Under the pieces are notes generated by a model. It ran no database searches, had not been told where the DNA came from, and saw nothing but the letters and a program-made list of their open reading frames with translations. DNA of 64,000 nt from assembly GCA_030268105.1 (NCBI GenBank), contig BSDZ01000008.1, forward strand, positions 2,480,001-2,544,000, read 5' to 3'. A program made the translations under genes and the position numbers. Positions 1-12,348 of the stretch are shown here, in pieces. Position 1 is the first letter of the stretch; every line of letters starts with the position of its first letter. Origin of the DNA: Volvox africanus (taxonomy: Eukaryota; Chlorophyta; Chlorophyceae; Chlamydomonadales; Volvocaceae).

Positions 1-185
1 GATCTAGATTTGAGCATTAAGTTGCATATGTCTTAAGCTGGCGGCTATCGCTACTGCATCTGCCGCCACCAGCTCCCAACGCCCACTCCGTAGCCCTCAG
101 CGGGCCCCGGTCAGGACCCCCGAACCTCAAGGGGGGGACGAGCAGATCCCCGTGTCAACATGTGTATTTTCGTTTGTTGGTGCAG

Positions 186-949
186 GTCAAGTCCCGTGTG
201 CTGGCGTTAGCGTCCAGGGAGGGGGTGGCGGCACGGGACGAGAAGGAGCCCTGGTTCGGGTTGGAGGTGGTGGTGATGGAGGTGAGGGAGGGAGGGAGTT
301 GGGGAAAGGGGGGCAACTGATGGACCGCCCCCACCCTCCTTATATACATCCAACAATTCATCAGCCCGCCCAGTTTGAGACTTGTATGTTTGGGGACTTC
401 GCTGCCGCAGTAAATATGTCGACATTACATCTGCTGCTGCTGCTGCGTCGTTCGCGTTGTCCGTCCCCTCCCCCAGCTTCCGCAGTCTCTGTGTGACGGT
501 TGGGCCAACCAGGCCCCCCTGGAGGAGCTGCGCCTGCCGCCCCGAAACCCCTACCTGCCCTCGGACTTCGACCTGAGGTGAGAGGTACGGCAACTGGAGG
601 TATGGATACACCAAATCACCTCTCATTTACAAAACACCAATAGATAAACATACCAACAAGTATATATATATACTTTTTGGTATATGTATATGTTTCACAC
701 TCGTTACAACTTTCTTTCTCTTTGGCAACGCAGATGTGACGACCCGGCGATTGTGTCATCTGAGCCCTCCGTCTGCTCCGCCGCTGAGACGCCCGCGGGG
801 ATCAGCAAACCGCTGGCCACTCCCCCGGTGATGCTGCTGGACAGACCAGGCGAGTGGAGGCCAGAGATGGTTGGCGAGGTTTGGTTTTGGGGGGGGGATG
901 CGCCGAGGCAGTGGCAGTGATAGTGGTGATGGGGTGATAGTGGAGGAAT

Positions 950-1040
<91 letters not shown>

Positions 1041-4000
1041 GTGTGATTTGTATATGGAAAGGTACGAAGCCGAATTATATGAAAAGGCCAGCGGGTTATT
1101 GACATGCAGTACGACCACAGCTAGTATCGGGGGGTTATTGTTATATGTGGTGACCTGAGTGGCGGGACTGAGTCAAGGCGCAGCATTACTGAAACGGCCA
1201 CGAGTACGATTGCGATGAGATTCCGGGTGTTGCTGTTGGGCCTTACACGCGGAATACGAGTATCCAGGTGTACACCACCGCTGACGTCACAGGTCTGCGG
1301 TTATGGCATAAGCTGGATACTACATTCCGTACGCCGCGCGCTGCCGTACACTGGCGGCTGTTCAGTCCCGCGGGTCACACCTCCGCACGCGCCGCCGCCT
1401 GCTCACACCTGAGCCTCAAACTGGTAGAGGAGGCTCTGCGCGAGGACGCCTACCTCGCTGATGTGGCGGGACTGCACTACCAGACAAGTCCGGAAGGGTT
1501 AGCCGGTGAGGAAGGGGGAGGTGGAGGGGGCAGTGGCGGTGTGAAGGTATAAATGCTGCTACAACGAGCTAACTAACAATTAACAGTAGTACTGCTGCTT
1601 CCACCGTTATTGCCACTGATGGTCGTAATGCTGCCAACGACAACACCAACACCACCATTCGCTTTTCTGCCCTCCCTCACTCCCTGTGTATGGCTCCCCT
1701 CCCCCTTTCCCCCGATTCCCCGTTTCCCCTCCTGCATTTCCCATTCGAACCCCCCCCCTTTTCACTCGTCCGCGCCACTCAGGATTGGAGTTCAGAGTGG
1801 ACGGCTTCAGTGACAAATTGGGGGTGATGGTGGGGCGGCTGGCGGGGGCGCTGGCGGAGCTAGCCAGGGGGGGAAGGGGAGAAGGGGGAGGCGGCGGTGG
1901 CGCGGCGGCGGACGGCGATGAATCCACGGCAACGGGGTCGGGCAGCCGTGCGGTGCCGGTCGGGGCGGTGGAGGCGGACGCGGCGCTGCTCGCCCACTTC
2001 GGTTCCGTGCGGGAGGCGGTGGTGAGGAAGTATCGCAACATGAACATGGAGGTGAGCACAGCCAGTCGGTGACCCGTGGGTTAATGGCGCATGAGTGGGG
2101 CAATGAGGGGAGTAACAGTGAAGGGGCTTGGGTGGGTTGCGGGCACTACGTACGGATGGGTTGGTATGCTTTGGTATACCCCCCTTAAACCCTAAACACC
2201 CTCCTTTCGTTCCTATATGCGTCTTCGATTTATTTCCCAACTACCAACTCCCAACTGTCTCCAGGTGGGTCAACACGCCAGCTACTCCCGGTTGTTCGTC
2301 CTCTGCTCTCGGGCGTTTCACTGTGACGACATCCGCAAGCACTTAGAGGAGCTTACGCCGCAGGTGGGTGAATGTCCCATAAACGATAAATACCCACTCC
2401 CCGTATTTAAGCCCTCCTATTATCGTCTTCCCCTCTCCCTACCCATACACGTCCCCCTCCCTCCCGTTGACCCATGTAGGATATCCCGCCGTTCTTGACG
2501 CAGCTTTTGTCCCATGGCCACGTGGAGGCGTTCGTACACGGCAACGTCACGTCAGCTGTTGCCGTACAGCTAGCGGAGGTAGTGGTTTCAGCGCTAGGTC
2601 CTGGCTGCAAAATGGACCCGGAGGAGCGGCAGCGGGACCAATGTGTGGTGGTGCCCGGGGCGGCGGCGGCAGCTGCGACGGCGGGGATGGCGACGGCGGA
2701 GGTGGCGGAGGCGGTAGCACTGGACGTCGGGACGGTGGTGCCGTTGCTTGCGAAGAACTCGAAGGAGGAGAACGCAGCGGTATGTACGGCAACGGCGAAC
2801 ATCCTCATCCGGCGACGAGTGCCTTTCCCTGCTCGCTGCTTTACGGGCATTGCTGTTGTACCGCCGTTCTTCATCCCTTCTGTTTTTCGCCCCCAGCGTT
2901 GTTCCTCTTGCCCCCCAAATACCGTCTCCGCGTCCGCAGTTGGAGGTGTACTACCAGCTCGCTCCCGCCACTGACCCACGGGACCGCGCGGCACTAGACT
3001 TGATCGACCAGGTCGGGGGGGGAGTTGGGGAGATGTTAATCGGGTTGAAGACATTTACGTATCGGTGGGGAAGAAGAGGGTAGAGGGAGGCGGGGGGTGA
3101 GGGCCTTACCGTTATCGTTGCCGTTACTGTTACTGTTATTGTTGCCACGTGTATACGGTCCTCATGTGCAGATCCTGTACGAGCCATGTTACGACACCCT
3201 TCGTACCAAGCAGCAGCTGGGTTACTCAGTTTACAGCGGCACGCGCCTTACCGGGGGGGTCAGCGGCTTCTGCGTGCAGGTGGTATCAGCACGGTGAGAG
3301 ACACGGAGGGGGCGGGGGAAGGGGGCGGGGGAAGGGGGCGGGGGAAGGGGCTGGGAAGGGCTCCAAAAACCTGGCCACCTCTCTTCTTACTCATATAGCT
3401 TATGACGGATTTCTTCCTCCTCCTCACTCCACCTGGTTTGGATTGGGTCTCCTGCCTCGTTTACCCCGGTTCTCCCCCTCCCTTCCCCCTCCCTTCCCCT
3501 CCCGTACCTCTCCCGTACCTTTTCCCCGCCTTCCCCCTCCCAGTCACCCCCCTGAGCACCTTGACGCATGTGTGGAGTCGTTCCTGGCCTCCATGTGCTC
3601 CCGCATCCGCGCGATGAGCCCCGAGGAGCTGGCCACCCACGTGGGGGCGCTGGTGGCTTCGAAGATGCAGCGGGACAGGAGCCTGGTGGATGAGGCGGGG
3701 AGGCTGTGGGGCCACATCAGCAGCCAGAGGTAGGAGTGTGTGTATGTGTATGTGTGGAGGGGAGTAGGGGGGAATGGCTGTATGGCAAGAGGGGCAAGCG
3801 TTTTGGGTTTTACGAGTGAGTGAGAGGGAATAAGATGGATGATGGTACTACAGTACGGAGATGTGGGTTTGGGGGGAAGCCAAGCAGATGAGGGGGGTTT
3901 GGGACGGTTGCAGGCAGAAGCAGGGTTGTGGAAGGTGTGCGTATGCCTGTGTGTTGAGAAGTCTGTGCACTCCTCTTCGTGCATCAATCGACTGGGAGCT

Positions 4001-4408
4001 TTTATGAGGTGCGGAAATACGGCACGCAGGTACGACTTTTTTAGTCGTGAACTCGAGGTGGCTGCTCTTGAGGGCGTCACAATTGATGATGTGTACGACA
4101 TGTTCGTACGGTACCTACTGCCGCCATCAGCGGGCATATCTGCAAGGGGCAGTTGTAGCGGAGACGGCTCAGGCGGGCGGCGGAAATTGTCCGTACATGT
4201 ACGACCACATGGACCTCTCGCGGCTGCGGAGAGTAATAAGGCAGCAGGGGACAGTGGCGGCGGCGCCGCTGATCAAATGGGCTCTGCAGGAGTTTTGGCG
4301 GGGGCGGCGCTGCGGCCGATGTCAGAACCGGGGGACTTGGTGTCGTTGCGTTCACAATGGCCACTGCATACGCTACACCTAGGTAAACCGCCGGGGCCAA
4401 TTCTGTAG
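186..4408 (+). CDS. Insulysin/nardilysin-type M16 metalloprotease, C-terminal part (5' end outside window)
   Basis: Exons read at about 186-281, 486-577, 734-849, 1293-1505, 1783-2051, 2265-2363, 2480-2779, 2940-3011, 3172-3293, 3544-3729 and 4030-4408. All join in phase and give about 648 codons. Family landmarks appear in order: KEPWFG, LPPRNPYLPSDFDL, LRLWHKLDTTF, FRVDGFSDKL, HGHVEAFVHGN, then the strongly conserved EPCYDTLRTKQQLGYSVYSG near 3180-3240, the LWGHISSQRYDF region and RRKLSVHV near the end. These are the inactive C-terminal M16 domains that close the proteolytic chamber of insulin-degrading-enzyme relatives. The zinc motif HxxEH lies N-terminally, outside the window, so activity and targeting cannot be judged. 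The 850-1292 intron starts with GC rather than GT and contains a TATGTG microsatellite. Upstream exons probably continue left of base 1. Nardilysin versus insulysin is not decided. Confidence 0.93.
951..1043 (+). repeat. (TATGTG)n microsatellite in an M16-protease intron
   Basis: A near-perfect hexanucleotide TATGTG array with a short GT interruption, wholly inside the GC-AG intron 850-1292. Open reading frames across it (Cys-Met or His-Ile repeats) are artefacts. Confidence 0.95.
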
Positions 4409-4739
4409 CGACTGCAGCAGCTGCTATCACCACCGCCATGCCACCATCACCGTCATCACCACCAGAGTGGTTTTCGGAGCGGCATATCAGTTTCTGACAT
4501 CAGTTGACATCGTGACCGCGACCCCCCTCCTCCGCGGCGGGTGTTCTGAAAGACATTTTGCAGGAACGGTTGCCTGGTTAGGATCCGAGGACGTTTCCTG
4601 GTGGGGCTTATGCTGGTGCATGAAGTATGGCCCCTCGGACACAATGGGGGGACCACCAACTCTTTGACCGTTCCGGAAGAGCGGCACAATATTTATGTGT
4701 ATATGCACGGCATATGCTTTGTGCATATCTGTCTGTCAT

Positions 4740-4775
<36 letters not shown>

Positions 4776-5780
4776 GATCGATCGATAGATCGATCGATAG
4801 ATAGATAGATCCAGGATCTGGGCAGCTCAGCTAAGAAAAATAGGGACCAAGCAGAACAGTGGAAGTGTTTTGGTATTTGGGAGGGGCATTCGGGAGGGAG
4901 GGGAGGGAGGAGCCTTCCCTGCCGCCCGGGGACCTCCCGGGGACCTCCGGGGACCTCCCGGGGTCAAGGAGGCTGAGGGTAAAACCCACATGAGCGGAGA
5001 GTCGAAACCGGCAACTTCGACTCCACGACGACAGGTGTTCGAAATCCATCGCACCAGCGCCTCCTCACGCACGGAGCCCTCGAAGGTCACCCCGGTGCCA
5101 CTTACTGTCACGTCGCGTGGCGTACAGGGACGTACTAACGAGACGGGGGAAGGGGGTGAAGGTCGATTGGCCCACAGCAGAAACAAAATCAACATAGCTG
5201 ATTAGCCATGACTCAGAACTGCTCCAAGAAGCGGGTTCTGAAGCATGAGGGTACGGAGTTGCACCACCAGGAAGTTGCCAAAGTATCGGTCAACACCGAT
5301 TCCACCGAGTTCATGTTGTGATACTACTCATATGCAGTGATTTTTTATGAAATGGTGCGCTCCGGATGAAGATATGTACGGATCCGCTTGAACTGACCCA
5401 CATTGTGAGGTGGCTGCCGACTGCCAACAGATGGCCAAGGGTTGCAAAACTCAGCACCGGAGGAGGCCTTGTCAGCCACACACAGGGATCGTGCCGCCGT
5501 GCCTGTGCATTTTCGATCGTGCCTGCTCGTTAAGCTCTACCGTTGTACGTACAACGGCAACACGTCTCGTGGATTCGTGCTTTCGTGATCTGTGGCTTTC
5601 GACCTCAAGCCGACAACTGTGTCGAAGTTTTATAATTTCAATTTTAAATTTCTTGAGTGCTGGCGTCAACGTCCTTGGCCACTCTGTTATTAGAAAGTAT
5701 CAGGCTATCACGTTTCAGGCTATCACGATTGCGTTACCGTAAAAGCAGACAGTGAAATATTATTACCCCCGTACATTTAA
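4409..5780. other. Intergenic region between protease and GLTP genes
   Basis: It holds the protease 3' flank, a CT/ATCT/GATC simple array at about 4737-4811, and a short GGGACCTCC duplication at about 4929-4965. A reverse-strand ORF at 4827-5195 has protein-like composition but no family I recognise; it may be a decayed element. The stretch from 5200 to 5780 is more AT-rich and is the likely GLTP promoter/5' leader. Confidence 0.5.
4737..4811. repeat. Compound CT / ATCT / GATC microsatellite
   Basis: A run of CT dinucleotides passes into ATCT tetranucleotides and then GATC/GATA units, part of which is self-complementary. Confidence 0.95.
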
Positions 5781-7476
5781 ATGACCTCTGCTTTTGGTGA
5801 GGCTTCAAAATTTTTGCCCGAAGTCAGAGGGCCGGATGGTTTTATAAAAACACAAACATATCTTGACATATGTAGACAAGTCCTGCCAGTTGTTGGTAAG
5901 TTTCGTGTTGTTAAGGGATTGCTAAGAGTGTTGTGACGTCTCAAAGGTGCGACATGCTGTCCGATTCGCAGATAAGCTTGGCACAGCCTTCGCCCTTGTG
6001 AAGACGGACATAGGCGGCAATATAGAGGTGAGCTTTGGTTTCATGCCCACGCACATGTCGACCGCGAAAACACATCGGAGTACCGTCTGCCCATTTTCCC
6101 TGTCTCCCGTCGTCTCCCTCCTCAAACCCAACCAGCGGCTTTCTCAAAGGACAGAACAAAATCCCGAACGCTACGTTCGCTTGTTTACATTGGTTACCGA
6201 TGAAGTGGTTGAAAACACCCATATGGGGAGCTCATCTTGCACCAAAGGCCTGCTATGGCTAAAAAGGTGAGCTTTCCTCAAAGCGGACGAGAGAGGGATA
6301 AAAGGGGGGCCCGCCAGCACGGGACAGGACCCCTGGAGTAATGCGGACATCTTTCTATCGTTAGCTGCTTTCACCACACGTCTTATCCCGGGGGGGGATC
6401 CTTGAGTGTTACACGGCGTGCATTCGTCCTGCTCGTCCATAGCGCGCGTTACTTAAAACATCATCCCACTGGTGCTGTTCACACAATGCCAGGGCGATGG
6501 AATTCATCTGCGCTGTCCTGAGGCGCCTTCACGACGACCAGACAGCGCCTATGGGTACCATCGTGTCGGAGACGTACGGCATGACGCTGATGCGGTACCA
6601 TGGCTTCTTTGCGTCCAGCGCGTTCTCGGTAGGTGGGGCGCCAGGGGTTACCTACCATGATACGGCGCCCTTGTGGCCCACGGTGAAGATCCATCGGGTT
6701 GCATCGGGTTAAGATTTACCCGCTCAGGAGCCGCCATCACTTACTCATGCCGGACAGCAACTCAGCGCTACTACCCATCAACGAAGTAACTAAGGGGACT
6801 GATGCTCAGACATTGCCTGACGTCTTGTCTCGCAGTCTAGTCTTCGTTGTGGGTGGCTAGAGGGCCGCTGGTGCAGAGTACCCACCACCACCACCACCAC
6901 CAACTTCATCCCGACAACGAGTTTATGAATTGCGAATTATTACGTTGCCCTGATGTGCCTTCATCTCCTCTATTGAGGCAGCTCCCAAACCCGACTGAGG
7001 AATATGTACTCGATTCCTCATGCGCTCCCGGGCTGCTGTGCAGCTGGCGTTCAAGTTCGTGCCCAGTCGAGAGCAGTTCCTTTCGAACGTGGGCCGGGGC
7101 CCCGAGGTCATGGTGGAGCTCAAAGCCTTCATAGACGGGTTTTCTCCGGTGCTGGCTGAGATCCACAAGTTCCTGGTGAGCCCGGATCCTGGATTCCATC
7201 TAGCTCAAACGTGTATGCAGAGATAGAGGTACACACTTAGCTGATCATGCAGGCCCTTCCTGGTTGCTGTCGGGGTCGGTGAAAGAGCTTTTCGTCGTTT
7301 GGTGGGGGATCTCCTTGCGCTCTTAACTGCAAATTTTATTTCGACTGTTCCAGCCCGATCATGTGGCATTTGTGGTATTTCCTTAATCTCGTTTGCGCAT
7401 CCTGAGATACCTTCTTCGTCACCTGTGTGTCCTGATGCAGGATGAGCAGGGCCTAGACGACCCGACCAAGGTGTGA
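5781..7476 (+). CDS. GLTP: Glycolipid transfer protein (GLTP fold), complete
   Basis: Six exons, 5781-5895, 5972-6027, 6136-6266, 6493-6628, 7044-7175 and 7441-7476, join in phase to 201 codons plus stop, the usual size of GLTP. The protein starts with an LDICRQVLPVV helix, then DKLGTAFALVKTDIGGNIE. It carries residues known in GLTP for headgroup binding: the Asp and Asn of DIGGN, the Trp of LLWLKR, and the His of RYHGFF. The Lys after the GNI motif is Arg here. The end, GLDDPTKV, also matches the family. Family role: a soluble all-helical protein that moves glycosphingolipids or related lipids between membranes in the cytosol. Exon 2 was placed by the acceptor at 5970-5971, which gives VVDKLG in phase; earlier AG sites break the frame or add unlikely residues. 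The ATG in TTTAAATGACC is the first in frame. Confidence 0.93.
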
Positions 7477-8957
7477 GTTCGGTTGCCGCAAACGGAAAGG
7501 GGGTCAGCGCCGCGGACCAGTGGACTCCAACCTGATGGGAGGTCAGGGGGCAGCAGCAATTTGGGCGCGGCATGGCGCTACGTCAGCGATGGAGAAGATA
7601 CATGGGAATTGAGATGAGCGAAAAAGGGCGGCGTAGCGGGCGGCGGGAGCAAATCGCGGCAGTAACACAAGGCGACATTAACAAGGAGCACTGAGGTGTT
7701 TGAGGCCGCGGGGCGGAGAGGGAATAGGCGGCTTAGCGTGATGTTGCTGCCGCCAGCGCACGTTTATCGCACTCCTGATGGCTGGCTGCGGGTCCTGAGG
7801 GTCCAGCAACCACCGAGCCCAGTGTGGAATTGAGGGTCGAAGAGTCCCAGTCCGTGCCCGTGCCCAAACCGCAAGTATCTTTTTCGAAGGGGCGGTCAGA
7901 CCCCCAACTACTCACAGCTGCGGCTGCACGACCGCTACACGGGTATATTTGCAGTAGCTAGTACTGGTTTTTATACTGTGAATTGAGCAGGACGCGCTGG
8001 CGCACATTCTATGGCGATACTTGACCCAACATAGATGCAGGTTTTAGGAATATTAAGTTTGCCTGACAAGCCATCTCACGCCGTTCGCGTGAAGGCCCAC
8101 AGTGAAAAGCCGCCTGTCAGGGATGTCAGTGGGTGCAACTGCTTAAGACGAAACGTGTGGGCGACAGATTGGCGCCGGTGGGGAACCTTTCTTTTTCGGG
8201 TATGCACTCGGTAACGGACCTGATGCGGGCTGAGTAGAGAGAATTATTCATGCATCCTGGGCGACATCTGGAGGTTACATGGGGCACAGCGTATTGTGTC
8301 TCCTTCCAACCGACTAAAAATCACCAAGATTTCAGTTCCCGTCCTGAGGTCCGCCCACCTCACTCCACCGCCGAGTGGATCAGCAGCGACCACATACAGC
8401 CCCCACAACCACTCCGCTGTTTCTGCCATACATCAAGGAACGGTCGCAGCCACCCTTGGGTATACGCCAGCCATCCCAGCCTAACGGCTGGCCAGGAGTT
8501 TGTTTACCACGGAGCCCACGACGTGGCCACACATCCACATATACACATACACACGTACAAAAATACCTCGACTGATAGAGGGTGGACGTGCACCCATGTT
8601 GATGGACAGTGAAGCAAGGACCCGTTATAGCGAAATCTACCAGCCGACTACCTAGGAGTGGAGTTGAGGCCACCGCTGATCCAGCAGATTCCTCTGGATG
8701 CTGGTGGTGGGTGCTGTACCACCTACCATGAAAATTACTGAATTCGGAGAAGTCAACATACCAAGGGGTGAACGGATGAGGGTGCCCCGAAATACAGGGG
8801 AAGGTAGGGACTGCCAGGTAGTGGTTACGGGTGAAGCCAAACCGCCCTATCCCACATACATATACTGATATACACACACACATACACATACATTCATACA
8901 TACACAAAAATACACGTACACTGGTGGCGGCATCGAGGTAAACCCAACGACGACAGC
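7477..8957. other. Intergenic region between convergent GLTP and RING genes
   Basis: No coding sequence was recognised. The right half probably contains the 3' UTR of the reverse-strand RING gene; a TGTAA element on that strand lies at 8275-8279. Short CA/TA-rich runs occur at 8530-8575 and 8865-8910. Confidence 0.5.
8275..8279 (-). terminator. Candidate TGTAA poly(A) signal of the RING gene
   Basis: TTACA on the plus strand is TGTAA on the minus strand, the usual chlorophyte polyadenylation signal. It lies about 680 nt past the RING stop codon. Five-base matches are common, so support is weak. Confidence 0.3.
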
Positions 8958-10555
8958 TCACGTGTTCACAACCTTGACGACTGATAGAGCTTGACCATTG
9001 CACACTACGCACATCCGCAGCTTGTCACGGCGGCGCATCTCAGAATGGCAGTCCTCGCACACGCACAAGTGCACCACCGTCTTGTGCACAAACCCAAACA
9101 CCGCCTGCTTGTCCATGCAGACACAGCACTTGCCTTCGAGACCTGCGTCACCATCGTTGCGCGAATTAGTGGACGCTGACGCTGTAGCTCCACCGCCAGC
9201 AACAGCAGCGCAAGAAGCAGCAGCGGCGGCTGTGGCAGTGCGGGCGTTATCGTTGGCGGGGCCCGCGGCGGCAGCGGCGGCAGGACCACCTGAGGAAGCA
9301 GTGGAACCTGCAGCTGAAGGCCGCAGGGTAACGGGCTGGTGCCTTGGCGCAATTTGTACTCGACGCCTTGATAGCGTGCGTGTGATCCCTGCTATTCGAT
9401 CGTCCCATCGTATCTCCTCGTGTGACTTGACGAAGTTTAGGTCTTGCAGCATCAACGCCGAGATGGATGTGATATATTCGTCATCGCCCAAACCAGTATT
9501 GTGCGCCGGCGGCAATGCCGATGAAGGTGATACCAGTGCCGGTGATGGCGGTGTCGACGTTGATGCCGGTGCTGCCGATGATGATGGTAAGGACGGCCAA
9601 AAGCATCCTAAAGGGGGCTGAATGGCTGGGAGAGCTGGGTGGGGAGCTTGGCCATTAGCACTGGCAGCTCCTGACGTATCCCACCCCCTGCTGCTGCTGT
9701 TGCTACGTATTCCCGCCCGATAATCCTCCCACCGCAGCTCCTCGTGAGATCTATGAGCCGAAGTGGAGGAAAGCACAAAGGCAGTGGTAAAGCGCTGCAT
9801 TGCGGAGATGGAGACTAGATATTTGGGAGCGTCAAAAGGACTTTCTGGGTCGTAAGTTTTCCCGTAGAGGATAGCACGTGTGCCGTCCTCCGTCGCCGTC
9901 ACCGCCACCGTGGCCGACCAGCCGCCAGCCGCCGGAAGGAGGAGCCTTGAAGGCGACCCCGCAGCACCGGAGCCTGCTGTGAAGGCGCCTGCAGCCAGTG
10001 ACCCATGAGTAGAGATACCAGCTGCAGCACCTCCCGCTGCCCCAAGCGCTGCGGGCGACATCAACGTCAAGTTCGGGGTCGCTCTCGGGATCACGCCACA
10101 AAACTGCGGCAGCACCTGATTGGCACCGATAACGCCATCACCGGGAGTGCATGGAACTGGACTCAATAGATCAGTAAAAAAAGGTTTGAAGCCAACGCTA
10201 TGACGGGTAACTCATTCGCAGCTTCCATCCTTACCGCGGTGGTGGCATCAGTGGCGCTGCTGTTGGGGTTGGGGTTGGTCCAGCCAACGGATGCCGATGG
10301 CCCACTGGGGCCGCCTAGAGGGCCGCTTAGAGGGCCAACGGGGACCACCTGAGGGCCGGAGGGAGGCCAATGCTGGTCCTGGGCCCTCCACCCCTCCAGT
10401 AAGTCCTCCCATCGCAGCTCTTCGTGAGACTTCGCAACGTGCCCGGGTGAATAGAAGACGGGAAGTGCGGAGATGGAGAGGAGGAGTCCTCCCGTTTCAC
10501 TCTCCAGTATCCTGCAATACGCGGCATCTCGCGTGCCTCTGGGCCGTGATTGCAT
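8958..10555 (-). CDS. RING protein: three Nup98-like motifs plus an MDM2-type C2H2C4 finger
   Basis: Two exons: ATG at 10555 to 10235, then acceptor at 10115 or 10103 to stop at 8958. The C-terminal ~60 residues hold KCCVCMD, VHKTVVH, LCVCEDC and RMCVVC. The spacing C-x2-C, H, H-x3-C-x2-C, C-x2-C follows the MDM2/MDM4 C2H2C4 RING rather than the common C3HC4, so an E3 ubiquitin ligase role is likely. Three copies of a second motif precede it: SISALPVF...KSHEELRWED in exon 1 (about 10440-10490), SISAMQRF...RSHEELRWEDYRAG (about 9720-9810) and SISALMLQ...KSHEEIRWDDRIAG (about 9400-9460). A motif of this shape (I-[ST]-A-M, then EELRxEDY) occurs in Nup98-family nucleoporins, as I recall. The linkers are Ala/Ser/Pro/Gly-rich. 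No membrane segment or signal peptide is visible. Substrate unknown. Confidence 0.82.
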
Positions 10556-10618
10556 CAGATTGAACGAGTTACGTTGCCGGAAGCGTGAGGGCACTGTCAG
10601 AAGATGGAATGGAGGCAC

Positions 10619-12348
10619 GGACCTGAGGATGATGATGGAGGGGGAAGAGAGGAAGACAAGTGTACCAGCTCAGTAGGGCTCTCCCGGAGACGATCGACAG
10701 GGCTCGCTCTTCCAGGTCAAGGAGGAAGAGAGCCCCAAAGGGCTGGGACGCACAGATGGCAGGGACCCCGGGCGCTGCTTCCAATAACTGTATTTAGTCC
10801 CGCCCAGACGGTCATCGGATGATGTTTGTCGGTGCACGGGATGGCTGGGTAGCTAACCAGTACGAAACGTATCCGAAGCAGCTGGCTTCCCACTCGATGT
10901 TTCCCTTTGCAGCAAATGTCTAAGTCACGCTTCTCCTTACAGAAAAGTTAGCATGGAAATTTTAAATGATAAATCTGATTGCTTGGGATGGATGCATATT
11001 GTCAGATTCCGACAACAAAGACGCGACATGATAAATTAAGCAAGCCAAGAAGCATCCGATGCTATTAGATAAAAGCCATGAATCAGCAGCTTGCTCAATC
11101 CCGACGTTCGAAATGGCCGACGTCAACCCAAAACCGTCCGGTAACAAAAGCGTACCGTGAAGCTCGTTCGTTGTAAATGAGCCGTTAATTGATGCTCTGT
11201 CTGTGTTGGATGCAACTCGAGAACTAAGGTTGTGAGCGGCTCATGGCTGCCGAATCGCCGGTGCACACAGTCCGCTTGTACAACGGCGTCATCCTAATAT
11301 CCACATCTCGTAAGGCTCATGTCAAGTAGCTGTGATAGGCCTATTAGTCCTTATCTGCACTTGATCATCGATGATGTACGAACACCATGTTGGATAGATG
11401 AATTCGCGGGAAATCGCATGGGCCATCCTTGCAGAACTGTGCATGCGTACAGCGATCGAGCTTCCATCCAAATTTTTACCCAGTGCACGCCAGTTGATTG
11501 CTTATGCCCTGCGAGATCAACCTTTCTCCTTGACGGAGGAGTAATTGCTCTCGTTCCAACAATACATATAAGTTTGCCGCCAGACATCGTAACCCACATC
11601 ATTCGCCTGTGCGTGCTACGTAGCTTCCTGCAATTCGGTTCACTTGCAGCCGTTGGACCGCAGCCGTTCGGTCGCTCCGATGACCAGCGAACGAACGTAT
11701 GGCGTGCAATACACACAGACACCTCTAAGCAGACAAAGACCTGGGATCCTCACATTCCTTGTAACATAGCATGGTGAATCCTGACCTAGCAATATGAATG
11801 GCCGTACATCAAGGCCGTATGTACATCAATGGCCATTGTTGCGTGCGCTGCACTTCATCACATGCAAGCTGGATTGTCCCCACTGCGCAATCACCCTCTA
11901 TGCCCGGGATCAACCAGGTTGCAGCGGCCCATGTTACTTCATTCGGTCTACTTACAAACCTATGGCCGTGCATCCATCGCAAACAACTGACGTGGAGTAG
12001 AGCCCATCCATTCTCGCGATGTGGGAGAGCGCATGTGGCGCGGTGGCCCTGAGACGCGCTTCCCCCCTGTCCAACTAACCCGCCCTTCCAGGACTGCGCG
12101 TCCACACACAGAAATAAAGATTAAGCTGCTACAGCGGTGGCGGCTTATTTCTTGCCCATTCGCACTCGTAGATCTGCTCCTCTGTAGTCCATCTGAACAG
12201 GCACCTGGATACCCAGCCAGGTGGGCTGGGCGAGTCATGTTTTGCCGAGCAAGGATAGCAGCAGCCCCGCCACTCGTTCCGTGTAGACATGCGGATGGCA
12301 GCCCATCAGCCCATCATCAGGCGAACATGTATCGCCATCCGTACGGCA
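10619..12348. other. Intergenic region without recognised genes
   Basis: It contains the RING gene promoter side and the 3' flank of the FAM177-like gene. A plus-strand ORF at 11319-11777 (152 codons) has no recognisable motif and no splice-site support. A TGTAA element on the minus strand lies at 11952-11956. Confidence 0.5.
11952..11956 (-). terminator. Candidate TGTAA poly(A) signal of the FAM177-like gene
   Basis: Minus-strand TGTAA about 390 nt beyond the stop codon at 12349. Position is plausible; the motif alone is weak evidence. Confidence 0.3.

Noticed and set aside
1..185. A further upstream exon of the M16 protease within the window
   Set aside because: The expected segment before KEPWFG could not be matched in any frame; the exon at 186 has a clean acceptor, so the previous exon is probably outside.
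5896..5926. A 31-nt intron in the GLTP gene
   Set aside because: It keeps the frame but is too short and inserts residues absent from the family; the 76-nt intron ending at 5971 gives the conserved DKLG join.
8998..9621. 207-codon plus-strand ORF
   Set aside because: It is the antisense shadow of the RING gene; only the minus strand shows a Zn finger and motif repeats.
11319..11777. 152-codon plus-strand ORF in a gene-poor region
   Set aside because: No motif, no splice support, and an antisense ORF of similar length; composition does not favour coding.
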